Shown here piece after piece: positions 1 to 7,993 of a DNA stretch of 64,000 nucleotides (positions within the stretch are counted from its first letter, which is position 1; each line of letters starts with the position of its first letter). Under the pieces are notes generated by a model that was not told where the DNA came from, searched no databases, and was given only the letters and a program-made list of their open reading frames with translations. A program made the position numbers and the translations under genes. This DNA is from Ornithinibacillus xuwenensis (GTDB lineage: Bacteria; Bacillota; Bacilli; Bacillales; Amphibacillaceae), in the NCBI RefSeq assembly GCF_039614845.1, contig NZ_JBDIML010000001.1, forward strand, positions 1 through 64,000. Direction: 5' to 3'.

Positions 1-55
1 CGTAAATTATTGTGTGGTTACTTTAATTTTATCAAAAGGTGTCCTTTTTGTGTGC

Positions 56-98
56 AAAAAAAGTGGTATTCACCGGTTTTGGTGAACACCACTTTTTA
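56..98. terminator. Bidirectional terminator downstream of the M24 peptidase gene
   Basis: A perfect 12-bp stem (GTGGTATTCACC at 63-74 against its complement at 81-92) is flanked by an A-run on the left and a T-run on the right, so it can stop transcription from both sides. It separates the minus-strand peptidase from whatever lies left of the window. The rest of positions 1-128 shows no credible gene. Confidence 0.85.
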
Positions 99-128
99 TT
101 TTACTGGGGTTTTGTCCCAGCCTCTTTT

Positions 129-1223
129 TTACTTAATAATTTGTAATTCTTTAGGAAACTTCGTTAAGGTCTCTGCACCATTTTCTGTCATGAATATCAT
201 ATCCTCTATTCGGACGCCAGCTGTATTTGGCACATAGATCCCTGGCTCTATGGTAAAGCACATTCCTTTTTGTAATGGTAAGGTATTTTTACCGTGTATG
301 GAAGGATATTCATGTGTTTCAATTCCTAATCCATGTCCAATACGGTGGTTGAAATACTTTCCATAACCATTTCCTTCGATGTGGTCACGAGCTATTGTAT
401 CAATGGTTCCTACAATGGTTCCGGTCGTCGACGCATTAATTGCTTTTAATTGAGCCTCTAGAACAGTTTGATATATCTTGTTTTGTTCATCGGTAATGGA
501 TTTATACGCAACAGTACGTGTTATGTCAGAGCAGTACCCCTCATAAATGACACCAAGGTCAAATAGAACCATGTCACCCTCTTTTAACTTAGCTGCTCCA
601 GGTGTTCCATGAGGGGAAGCGGTTTTGTTTCCGAATAATGCCATTGTAGAAAATGACATACCCTGAACACCTTTCTTCTTAAGCTCATATTCAATAGTGG
701 CAATTACTTCAAACTCCGTAATTCCTTCTCTTAACGCTTGAATACCGGTTTGGACGCCAAAATCTGCTAATTCAGCTGCCTTTTTAAGTAATTCGTATTC
801 CTTCTCGTTTTTAATAACTCGTAAAGATGCCAATACTTCCTGTGCATTTCTAACAGCTGTGTCTGGTAGAATACTTTTTATTTGATGATATCGATTTAAT
901 GTCAGCACATCTTCTTCCACACCTAATGATGTAGGTATTTTTCCTTGTTCATTTAGAAATGCTAGAAATAATTGCCATGGATCCTCATGATCGTGATAGG
1001 CAATAATGTGATGCTCCCAGCCTGCTGATTTTGCATCTTCTCGCTCCATTGCAGGTAGGATAAGTACAGGATCACTTTCCTGATGAAGATAAACAGCTAC
1101 TACTCGCTCGTGCGGGTCTGTATAATAATTACTCATATAATACACATTCGCAGGTGAACTAATTAGGATGCTATCCAAGTTATTAGTTGTTAATTCGTTT
1201 AATAATGTTTCCATTCTTGTCAT
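129..1223 (-). CDS. M24-family Xaa-Pro dipeptidase/aminopeptidase
   Basis: A cytoplasmic metallopeptidase of the creatinase/prolidase fold that releases residues next to proline. The N-terminal creatinase-like domain (about residues 1-130) is followed by the pita-bread catalytic domain. Expected two-metal ligands are visible: Asp in FDLGVIYEG and in SDITRT, His in HRIGHGLG, Glu in FTIEPGIYV and in VRIEDM. Length 364 aa is normal for the small bacterial PepQ/YkvY-type enzymes. ATG at 1223 sits a few bases behind a GAGGTGAG site; an internal ATG nine bases on is possible. It is monocistronic on the minus strand. Exact substrate length preference cannot be read from sequence. Confidence 0.9.
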   Translation of the reverse strand: MTRMETLLNELTTNNLDSILISSPANVYYMSNYYTDPHERVVAVYLHQESDPVLILPAMEREDAKSAGWEHHIIAYHDHEDPWQLFLAFLNEQGKIPTSLGVEEDVLTLNRYHQIKSILPDTAVRNAQEVLASLRVIKNEKEYELLKKAAELADFGVQTGIQALREGITEFEVIATIEYELKKKGVQGMSFSTMALFGNKTASPHGTPGAAKLKEGDMVLFDLGVIYEGYCSDITRTVAYKSITDEQNKIYQTVLEAQLKAINASTTGTIVGTIDTIARDHIEGNGYGKYFNHRIGHGLGIETHEYPSIHGKNTLPLQKGMCFTIEPGIYVPNTAGVRIEDMIFMTENGAETLTKFPKELQIIK

Positions 1224-1323
1224 TTTCTCACCTCATTTTACTTCATATTATAGACTGTTTAAGAGGATGTGTACAACGAAGTTAATTGTGCCATTTGAGG
1301 TAAAGATAAGCTTTCCTTAAATC

Positions 1324-1349
1324 TGAAACTATTTTCGTATTAATTCGTA
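1324..1349 (+). promoter_or_regulatory. SigW-type ECF promoter of pspA
   Basis: TGAAAC at 1324-1329, a 16-nt spacer and CGTA at 1346-1349 match the SigW consensus of Bacillus exactly. It lies about 48 bases before the pspA start. B. subtilis pspA is a known SigW target, so position and family agree. Confidence 0.85.
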
Positions 1350-1396
1350 CTAAAGGTATACCGTAATTTAAAGTCAAAATAATTTGGAGGGTGCAT

Positions 1397-2062
1397 ATGT
1401 TTAATTTTTTTAAAAGAATGAAGACAATTGTTGGTTCCGAATTAAATGCGATGCTGGATAAAGCTGAGGACCCGGTTAAAATGTTAGATCAGTTTATGCG
1501 AGAAATGGGAGAAGAGATTCAAGAAGTTGAAGGAGCAGTTGCAAAGCAGATTGCGAATGAAAAGATTTTAAAACGAAAATTTGATGATGCCCAGGCATTG
1601 GTTAACAAGAGACAATCACAAGCTGAAAAAGCTATAGTCGCTGGAGAAGATGAACTTGCTAAACGTGCTTTAGAGGAAAAAAAGGATTATGAAAAACAAG
1701 TTTTACTTTTGCAAGAATCATATGAACAAGCTAAAAATGACACAACTGTATTAAAAAATAAACTTGATGAAATGAAAAAAGAATACCAGGAAATGAATTT
1801 AAAGAAGGATACATTAAAAGCTCGTGCAGAGTCTGCAAAGACAAGAACAAAAATAAATCGCAATATGTCCTCTATTGGTGGCGATGCGTCTAGACGTGGT
1901 TTCAATCGAATGGAAGAGAAGGTTCTTCGTTTTGAAGCAGAGGCAGAGACAAGCGAGGATCTGTCCAGTCAAAGTCGAACATTAGATGATGAGTTTAAGA
2001 AGTTTGATTCAAGTATTGATGAAGAGCTGTCTGAGCTAAAGAGGGCTATGGGGAAAGAATAG
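1397..2062 (+). CDS. pspA: Phage shock protein A (PspA/IM30 family)
   Basis: A peripheral membrane protein that oligomerises on the inner leaflet and protects the membrane during envelope stress. It is almost wholly helical coiled coil (about 221 aa), beginning with the amphipathic helix MFNFFKRMKTIVGSELNAML typical of PspA, then charged heptads to the C-terminus. GGAGG at 1386-1390 is 6 nt from ATG 1397; an in-frame GTG at 1391 directly abuts the site and is rejected. The gene stands alone between a SigW-type promoter and a strong terminator. The family also contains LiaH; the SigW promoter rather than a lia operon favours the PspA paralogue. Confidence 0.9.
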   Translation: MFNFFKRMKTIVGSELNAMLDKAEDPVKMLDQFMREMGEEIQEVEGAVAKQIANEKILKRKFDDAQALVNKRQSQAEKAIVAGEDELAKRALEEKKDYEKQVLLLQESYEQAKNDTTVLKNKLDEMKKEYQEMNLKKDTLKARAESAKTRTKINRNMSSIGGDASRRGFNRMEEKVLRFEAEAETSEDLSSQSRTLDDEFKKFDSSIDEELSELKRAMGKE

Positions 2063-2080
2063 AATCGAAGGATGCATCTT

Positions 2081-2130
2081 AAAAACGGCACTTCAATTGT
2101 TAGAAAATGATAATTGAAGTGCCGTTTTTT
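2081..2130 (+). terminator. Terminator after pspA
   Basis: An 18-bp near-perfect stem (AACGGCACTTCAATT and its complement) closes a 13-nt loop and runs into a T-tract at about 2125-2130. Confidence 0.9.
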
Positions 2131-2202
2131 ATGGTTTAAGAAGGATTTTTTGTGAAATAGATAGAATGAATACAATAATAAAGATTTAGAAAGGATGGTA
2201 CA

Positions 2203-2886
2203 ATGAAAATTTCTTATCATGGACATTCGGTAGTGAAGGTGGAAACAGGTAGCTCTACAATTTTAATTGATCCTTTTATCACTGGAAACAGTTTGTGTGA
2301 TTTGCAGGCTGATACGGTTAAAGCGGATTATATTTTATTAACGCATGGACATAATGATCATGTTGGAGATACAGTTGAAATTGCAAAGAGAAATGATGCA
2401 ATGGTTATTGCGCCAAATGAACTAGCTGATTATTTAGCACTTCAGAGTGTAAAAACACATGGCATGCATATCGGAGGATCACGTGCTTTTGATTTTGGTA
2501 AGGTGAAGTTTACACAAGCATTCCACGGATCTTCATTCACGGAAGAGGATGGAACAATTATATATACGGGAATGCCAGCTGGAATATTGCTCACGGTTGA
2601 GGATAAAACGTTGTATCATTTAGGGGATACTGCTCTATTCACTGATTTGAAGATGTATGGTGAGATGCATGATATTGATATGGCCTTTGTACCGATTGGA
2701 GATAATTTTACGATGGGGCCAGAGGATGCACTTATTGCAACAGATTGGATTAAGTCAAAAGTAGTTGTGCCAATTCACTATAATACATTCCCAGTCATTA
2801 AACAGGATCCAGTTGCTTTTGTTGAAAAAGTTAAAACAGGGAAGGCAAAAGTAGTGAATCCAGGTGAACAGATAGAATTTAATTAA
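2203..2886 (+). CDS. ytkL: UPF0173 metal-dependent hydrolase, metallo-beta-lactamase fold
   Basis: A small (227 aa) single-domain protein of the metallo-beta-lactamase superfamily. The metal-binding motif THGHNDHVGD is at residues 46-55, later histidines follow in the FHGSSF and HLGDTALF segments, and VPIHYNTFP supplies the last ligand. The fold is certain; the substrate is unknown for the whole YtkL family. AAGGATGG precedes ATG 2203. It is monocistronic with its own terminator. In B. subtilis the orthologue lies near ytoI; here the type IV pilus locus follows directly. Confidence 0.88.
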   Translation: MKISYHGHSVVKVETGSSTILIDPFITGNSLCDLQADTVKADYILLTHGHNDHVGDTVEIAKRNDAMVIAPNELADYLALQSVKTHGMHIGGSRAFDFGKVKFTQAFHGSSFTEEDGTIIYTGMPAGILLTVEDKTLYHLGDTALFTDLKMYGEMHDIDMAFVPIGDNFTMGPEDALIATDWIKSKVVVPIHYNTFPVIKQDPVAFVEKVKTGKAKVVNPGEQIEFN

Positions 2887-2916
2887 AAACTTAAGCTATA
2901 TTGCTTAAGTTTTTTA
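2886..2916 (+). terminator. Terminator after ytkL
   Basis: AAAACTTAAGC pairs with GCTTAAGTTTTTT across a 6-nt loop, directly after the ytkL stop codon. Confidence 0.8.
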
Positions 2917-2973
2917 GTGATAGAATAGTAGTACATTAGTAGGATATTCTTTTTGATAAAAGTGGTGTAAATG

Positions 2974-4314
2974 ATGAGTGAACGAAGTCAATCTGCTGAA
3001 AATGGCTTTACTTTAGTGGAATTATTAGCTGTATTAGCAATAGCGTCATTGGTAATTGGACTGGGATATAATGTCCTTCTTTCAGTAATTCAATATAATG
3101 ATACGACTCAATCGAATATCCGCCTAAGACAAGAAGCAAACAGCATTGTAAGTGTATTAAAAGCACAGCATCTTGAAGAGGTAAATGAGTATCGTGTCTG
3201 TTATGATGAGTTATTATCAGAGGGAAACATCGTCATGGACCTAGGTCTAAACACGAATATGTTAAATCAAGATAATGAATGTGTAGAAGATATCAATCCA
3301 ACTGCGGATCTGTCTGTAGTGCTAACAATATTTGATAGAGAAAATAATTCCTTTACAGTTGAAACAACCATAAAAGGTAGAGCTACGCAATCCATTGTGC
3401 TGGAAAGAAAAGATGAAAACCAGGATTTCTATGATTATTTACGAGATAACAATGTATTTATATATGGTTCCCAATTTGTGTTTGAAGGGAATCAGGTAAA
3501 TGGTCCAAATGCTTCTATTATTATTCAAGGAGACTTAGATACTAGTCAAGTTAATGGAGGTGCCCTGAATAATACTTCCAATTTATATGTAAATGGAGAC
3601 GTATTCTTTGATAGAGGTAGTGCTGGATTCGGCTCTCAGAACACACCAGGACAAATTGTAGTAAATGGCGATTTAACATTGTGGAGTGGTCGACGAAAAA
3701 TTTATGGTGATGTTTACGTTAATGGCAATTTTAGATTAAAGGATGCGGAGATACACGGCAATGTTTACGTTAATGGTAGTGTTGAATTAGGATGGACACC
3801 AACATTAGTAGGTGATTCTGCCATTTATTATACTGGTAATTTAGTACATCCTTCAAGCTATAGTCAACAGATTCTGTCTAAGGTAATTAAACAGCAGAAT
3901 GTTGCAATGGAGAGCGTACCAGATTTTGAATTACCAGCATTGAGAGAAGATAATTGGTACACAGAACATGGTTTTACCAAGACGATAAAAGGGAACGAGA
4001 ATGTTAAGCTTTTTGGTGTAAATATACAAATAGATAGTCACTATAACGCAAACGTAGGGAAATATATCGATAGTTTCACGAATTTTACTATCGTGAGTAA
4101 AGGTGACATTACAATTGGTGGAAATAGCTGGATTAAAAAATTTTCTGGTATACTTATCGCCCCTAATGGACGTGTTACCTTTAATGGTGCATCATTTGAA
4201 GGAATGGTAATCTCAAGGGACGGTTTTTATGTCGTAAGTGGTGGTACTATTATAGAATTTCGTCAGATTGGTGAATATATCAAGAATGAAGTAGACTTTC
4301 CTCTACAACCTTAA
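2974..4314 (+). CDS. Large minor pilin with C-terminal beta-helix (bactofilin-like) domain
   Basis: A class III signal with cleavage motif NGFTLVELLAVLAIAS and one hydrophobic helix (about residues 12-40) shows that prepilin peptidase processes it. A short pseudopilin-like region follows, then from about residue 165 repeated short beta strands of the type YVNGDV, VVNGDL, VYVNGN, VYVNGS, resembling polymer-forming bactofilin or right-handed beta-helix repeats. At 446 aa it is far longer than a usual pilin, so it may be a tip or adhesive subunit (inference). Two adjacent ATGs exist; the second (2974) is better spaced from a weak GTGGTG site. A strong terminator follows, so it is probably transcribed apart from the motor genes. 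Confidence 0.8.
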   Translation: MSERSQSAENGFTLVELLAVLAIASLVIGLGYNVLLSVIQYNDTTQSNIRLRQEANSIVSVLKAQHLEEVNEYRVCYDELLSEGNIVMDLGLNTNMLNQDNECVEDINPTADLSVVLTIFDRENNSFTVETTIKGRATQSIVLERKDENQDFYDYLRDNNVFIYGSQFVFEGNQVNGPNASIIIQGDLDTSQVNGGALNNTSNLYVNGDVFFDRGSAGFGSQNTPGQIVVNGDLTLWSGRRKIYGDVYVNGNFRLKDAEIHGNVYVNGSVELGWTPTLVGDSAIYYTGNLVHPSSYSQQILSKVIKQQNVAMESVPDFELPALREDNWYTEHGFTKTIKGNENVKLFGVNIQIDSHYNANVGKYIDSFTNFTIVSKGDITIGGNSWIKKFSGILIAPNGRVTFNGASFEGMVISRDGFYVVSGGTIIEFRQIGEYIKNEVDFPLQP

Positions 4315-4356
4315 TATGACATTTTTCTGTTAATAGAATAATGATTACTTGTAAAT

Positions 4357-4408
4357 GGTAAAAGAAGAATAGGATTATCGGTTCGATCCCTTTTCTTTTA
4401 CCTTTTTT
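4357..4408 (+). terminator. Strong terminator between first pilin and pil operon
   Basis: GGTAAAAGAA at 4357-4366 pairs perfectly with TTCTTTTACC, with an inner GGAT/ATCC pairing, and is followed by six T residues. Confidence 0.85.
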
Positions 4409-4410
4409 GA

Positions 4411-4439
4411 GTATTTTCCTCCTTTCAACATGCTATAAT
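4411..4439 (+). promoter_or_regulatory. Extended -10 promoter for the pil motor operon
   Basis: TGCTATAAT at 4431-4439 is a perfect extended -10 element. The -35 region is poor, as is common with extended -10 promoters. It lies just after a terminator and about 37 bases before the next start codon. Confidence 0.6.
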
Positions 4440-4475
4440 TAGGATAAAAGTCTTATGCTTGGAGTGAAATCTACT

Positions 4476-4880
4476 ATGAAACGTGTGAAGCGTAATGGAT
4501 TCACCCTGATTGAATTACTTGCAACAATCGCCATCTTAACAATGGTTATTACGGTATTTATTCCAATATTTTCACAAATTGTTAATTGGACGAATCAAGC
4601 AGATGATGAATTGGTTGCTAGTAATTTACTGGGTCAAGTGGCCTATGATATAAAAAATGACTCAACATTTTTTACAGAACTAACCAGTACTACCTGTGGT
4701 AATGGACAACCAGATTCCATTGAATACGATACATATTTTGTGAATGATATGGCATATAAAGTTAACTTGCAAATTTGTAAAGAAGAACAAGTTAACCTTT
4801 ATCGAACTAATATTCAAATCTATACAGATAAAATGGTGAGTGAATCATTTACTTATGTTCCGATAGGGGGACAATCATGA
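4476..4880 (+). CDS. Type IV minor pilin (prepilin with N-terminal methylation motif)
   Basis: A 134-aa prepilin: basic leader MKRVKRNG, cleavage before Phe in GFTLIELLATIAIL, Glu5 retained, then one hydrophobic helix and a small globular part with two cysteines (CGNG and ICKE) that could form a disulfide. TTGGAGTG at 4459-4466 points to ATG 4476 rather than the upstream ATG at 4455. Its stop overlaps the start of the next gene by four bases, implying translational coupling. Likely a minor pilin of the initiation complex (GspI/PilV-like role, inferred from position before a PilX-like gene). Confidence 0.85.
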   Translation: MKRVKRNGFTLIELLATIAILTMVITVFIPIFSQIVNWTNQADDELVASNLLGQVAYDIKNDSTFFTELTSTTCGNGQPDSIEYDTYFVNDMAYKVNLQICKEEQVNLYRTNIQIYTDKMVSESFTYVPIGGQS

Positions 4881-5308
4881 TGAATTCAAATAAAGAATCA
4901 GGTGCCACTTTGGTCATGACGCTTTTAATGATTACTTTAGTATTGCTGTTTATTTTGACGCTTTTTTATCAAATTCTGAATACGACAAAACAAATCACCT
5001 TGACTGAGAAGAAACTAATAGCGGAGCAAATTGCAGCAATGGGAATCGATTATTATCATGCTTATGTGGAAGAAACAATGCCGGAAGCATTTTCAGACTC
5101 TAATGAAGTGGTATTACCTGACATTCCTTTACAGGAAAAAATTCTATTGGATAATAGTGGTGATTTTAGTTTTTGGATCAAACAGCACTCTTTACATCAT
5201 GTATCAGAGTCGGAAATGGAAATTGATTTTACGAGTGTTGGAGAAGCATTAGGAGAAGTAACGGAGGTTGATTCTTCCATTACCATTACGATAGAAAGTG
5301 GTGATTAA
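4877..5308 (+). CDS. PilX/GspK-like minor pseudopilin
   Basis: A 143-aa single-pass protein with an N-terminal segment SGATLVMTLLMITLVLLFIL that resembles a pilin helix but lacks the canonical G-F-T-L and Glu5 signature. This is typical of PilX and other minor pilins that prime assembly. The remainder is acidic and mostly beta. ATGATG gives two possible starts; AGGGGG at 4865-4870 fits either. The previous gene overlaps it and the PilB gene follows at once, so it is a core operon member. Assignment to PilX is by architecture and position. Confidence 0.7.
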   Translation: MMNSNKESGATLVMTLLMITLVLLFILTLFYQILNTTKQITLTEKKLIAEQIAAMGIDYYHAYVEETMPEAFSDSNEVVLPDIPLQEKILLDNSGDFSFWIKQHSLHHVSESEMEIDFTSVGEALGEVTEVDSSITITIESGD

Positions 5309-5309
5309 T

Positions 5310-6935
5310 ATGGCTACTAGAAAACGCTTAGGTGATCTACTTCAGGAAGCGGGTCTAGTTACTGGTAAGCAAATAAATGAAGCACTGGAAAACAAGAAGC
5401 CTTCCCAAAAGCTTGGAGATGCATTATTAGAACGTGGATACATAACGGAAAGACAGTTAATTGAGGTGTTGGAATTCCAATTGGGTATTCCACAAGTTTC
5501 TTTATATCAATATCCGGTTGATGAACAAGTGCTTGGGCTTGTATCGAAAGAAGTAGCACAGCGAAATTTTATTATGCCATTAAAAATACAAGGTCGTTCA
5601 CTTCTGCTCGCAATGAAAGACCCAATGGATTATTACATAATTGATGACTTAGAGCTTTCAACTGGACTAAGTATTTCTCCAGTCATTGCTACGAAAGATG
5701 ATATCCTATTCGCAATTAATAAGTATTATTTTAAAGAGGACAATAGAATCAATATAGACCTTATAGAGGGTGAGGATGAAGCACCAGTAATTAGGTTATT
5801 AGATCAATTATTAAGTGGTGCTATTCGGTTAAGGGCAAGTGACATTCATATTGACCCACAAGAGGATAATGTCTATGTTCGCTATCGTATAGATGGTAGG
5901 TTACAAACAGAGAAATTGGTGCCGAAGGAATTACTAAATGCACTGGTTGCCAGAATAAAGATACTTGCTGATTTAAATATTACACAAACTAGATTACCTC
6001 AGGATGGTCGGATTAAAATGAACGTGGATCAAATACCGGTGGACTTACGTATTTCGTGTCTTCCAACTGTCTTCGGAGAAAAAGTAGTCATACGTGTTTT
6101 GGATTTAAATAATGCCTTAATGCAGCTAAGTGAATTAAACCTTACGAAAGAAAACCATCAAAAGTATAGACAATTAATTACACAGCCGACAGGTCTTGTG
6201 CTCTTAACTGGACCTACTGGTTCCGGAAAAACATCTACACTATATGCTTCCATCAATCACTTGAATAAAGAGCATGTGAATATTGTAACGGTTGAGGACC
6301 CGGTGGAGCTACCGCTTAAGGGAATTAATCAAGTGCAGGTTAATAGTTCCATTGGATTAACATTCGCAAATGGCTTACGTTCCATATTAAGGCAGGATCC
6401 AAATATTATTATGGTAGGAGAAATCCGGGATCAGGAAACAGCAGAAATTGCAATTCGGTCATCATTAACCGGCCATTTGGTTTTTAGTACGCTGCATACA
6501 AACAGTGCCATTGATACCGTTCCACGGCTTATTGACATGGGAGTGGAGCCGTATCTAGTAGTATCGGCATTAAATGGGGTGGTTGCTCAACGATTAGTAC
6601 GCAGAATATGTCGTGATTGTCAAACAGAAAGAGAAGCAACGGAGATGGAAAAAGATATCTTTCATAAATACGGTTTTGAAGTTGACCATGTATACTATGG
6701 AAAAGGATGTAGTAGCTGTCATCAACAAGGATACAGAGGAAGAGTTGCCGTACATGAGGTGCTTGTTCTGGATGAAACATTAAAGACAATGCTGTTAAAT
6801 CGTGCAACTATGAAAGCAGTCAAACAATATGCTAGCGAACACGGGATGAAGTTTCTAATTCAAGATGGTTTAGAAAAGGTAAATGCTGGTATCACTACAA
6901 TGGAAGAAATAATGCAAATTTCTATAAGTATTTGA
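5310..6935 (+). CDS. pilB: Type IV pilus assembly (extension) ATPase PilB with MshEN domain
   Basis: A cytoplasmic hexameric AAA-like motor that powers pilus extension. Residues about 1-140 form an MshEN domain with two c-di-GMP-type motifs (RLGDLLQEAG and KLGDALLERG, each followed by the spaced Leu pattern). The GspE core follows: GPTGSGKT Walker A at 301-308, Walker B region NIIMVGEIRD near 365, HLVFSTLHTN, and two CxxC pairs (CRDC about 434, CSSC about 467) for zinc. Length 541 aa is usual for PilB. ATG 5310 is preferred over an in-frame GTG at 5298 that overlaps the previous gene. The next gene, PilT, overlaps its end. Confidence 0.92.
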   Translation: MATRKRLGDLLQEAGLVTGKQINEALENKKPSQKLGDALLERGYITERQLIEVLEFQLGIPQVSLYQYPVDEQVLGLVSKEVAQRNFIMPLKIQGRSLLLAMKDPMDYYIIDDLELSTGLSISPVIATKDDILFAINKYYFKEDNRINIDLIEGEDEAPVIRLLDQLLSGAIRLRASDIHIDPQEDNVYVRYRIDGRLQTEKLVPKELLNALVARIKILADLNITQTRLPQDGRIKMNVDQIPVDLRISCLPTVFGEKVVIRVLDLNNALMQLSELNLTKENHQKYRQLITQPTGLVLLTGPTGSGKTSTLYASINHLNKEHVNIVTVEDPVELPLKGINQVQVNSSIGLTFANGLRSILRQDPNIIMVGEIRDQETAEIAIRSSLTGHLVFSTLHTNSAIDTVPRLIDMGVEPYLVVSALNGVVAQRLVRRICRDCQTEREATEMEKDIFHKYGFEVDHVYYGKGCSSCHQQGYRGRVAVHEVLVLDETLKTMLLNRATMKAVKQYASEHGMKFLIQDGLEKVNAGITTMEEIMQISISI

Positions 6936-6949
6936 AAGGGGGAATTACC

Positions 6950-7990
6950 ATGAAAGAAAAATTTGATAAATGGCTTCAGGAAGCATATCAAATGAATGCA
7001 TCGGATGTACACCTTACGATCGGTAAAGCCCCTATTTACCGTGTGAATGGTAACTTAATGGAACAAGATAAAGAGAAAATTTTGCCATCCTTTACAAAAA
7101 TAATTGTGCAGGAAATATTACCTGAGGATCTATGGAATGAGCTAGAAAGAAAGCGTGAACTAGATTTTTCTTATGGAATAAGCGGGGTATCACGTTTCCG
7201 AATTAATACCTTTTATCAGCGAGGAGAGCTATCACTGGCAATACGGCTTATTCCGACAGAAATTCCTTCGATTGAGCAATTGCGCTTACCACAAATAACC
7301 AAGAAAATTGTTCAAAATCCTCAGGGGTTAGTTCTCGTTACAGGACCGACTGGTAGTGGGAAAAGTACGACATTAGCATCCATGGTTGACTTCATGAATC
7401 AAAGTGTGGCCAAGCATATTATTACCTTGGAGGATCCAATTGAATATATGCATAAGCACCACAAATCGGTTATTGATCAACGAGAAGTTGGATTTGATAC
7501 GAATAGCTTCGCAGGTGGTCTAAGAGCAAGCCTAAGGCAAGACCCGGATGTTATTATGGTAGGAGAAATGCGGGATTTGGAAACTATTTCAACTGCCATT
7601 ACAGCTGCAGAAACAGGACATTTAGTTCTAGGTACATTGCATACAACAGATGCAGTTTCAACCATTGAGCGGATTATTGATGTTTTTCCTTCTGAGCAGC
7701 AGGACCAAGTACGGATTCAGCTTTCTACTATTTTAAAAGCTGTAATTTCACAGCGATTATTATTATCGAAAGACCTATTGGGTAGAAGGGTTGCAACAGA
7801 AGTACTGATTAATACACCAGCGGTTAAGAATTTAATTCGTAATGAAAAATTACATCAGATTCAGAGCGTTCTTCAAACATCACGAGAAATCGGAATGCAT
7901 ACGTTAGAGATGGATTTAAGAAGGCTCATTCAAGAGAATGAAATTGCGATGGAAACCGCAGCTCCTTTTATGCAGGAAAGGGGATATTAA
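6950..7990 (+). CDS. pilT: Type IV pilus retraction ATPase PilT
   Basis: A hexameric motor that depolymerises pili, the hallmark of twitching pili and absent from ComG competence systems. The protein (346 aa) opens with the ASDVHLTIG signature of the PilT N-terminal domain, then GPTGSGKST at about 132, the Asp box DPDVIMVGEMRD, the His box GTLHTTDAVST, and the AIRLIP segment. ATG 6950 has AAAGGGGG seven bases upstream; an in-frame TTG at 6932 overlaps pilB and is rejected. It directly follows pilB and precedes pilC, so extension and retraction motors are co-expressed. Confidence 0.93.
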   Translation: MKEKFDKWLQEAYQMNASDVHLTIGKAPIYRVNGNLMEQDKEKILPSFTKIIVQEILPEDLWNELERKRELDFSYGISGVSRFRINTFYQRGELSLAIRLIPTEIPSIEQLRLPQITKKIVQNPQGLVLVTGPTGSGKSTTLASMVDFMNQSVAKHIITLEDPIEYMHKHHKSVIDQREVGFDTNSFAGGLRASLRQDPDVIMVGEMRDLETISTAITAAETGHLVLGTLHTTDAVSTIERIIDVFPSEQQDQVRIQLSTILKAVISQRLLLSKDLLGRRVATEVLINTPAVKNLIRNEKLHQIQSVLQTSREIGMHTLEMDLRRLIQENEIAMETAAPFMQERGY

Positions 7991-7993
7991 GCC

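Noticed and set aside
10..237. 75-residue plus-strand open frame at the left edge
   Set aside because: It spans the bidirectional terminator hairpin and the antisense end of the peptidase gene, has no ribosome site and no recognisable protein pattern.
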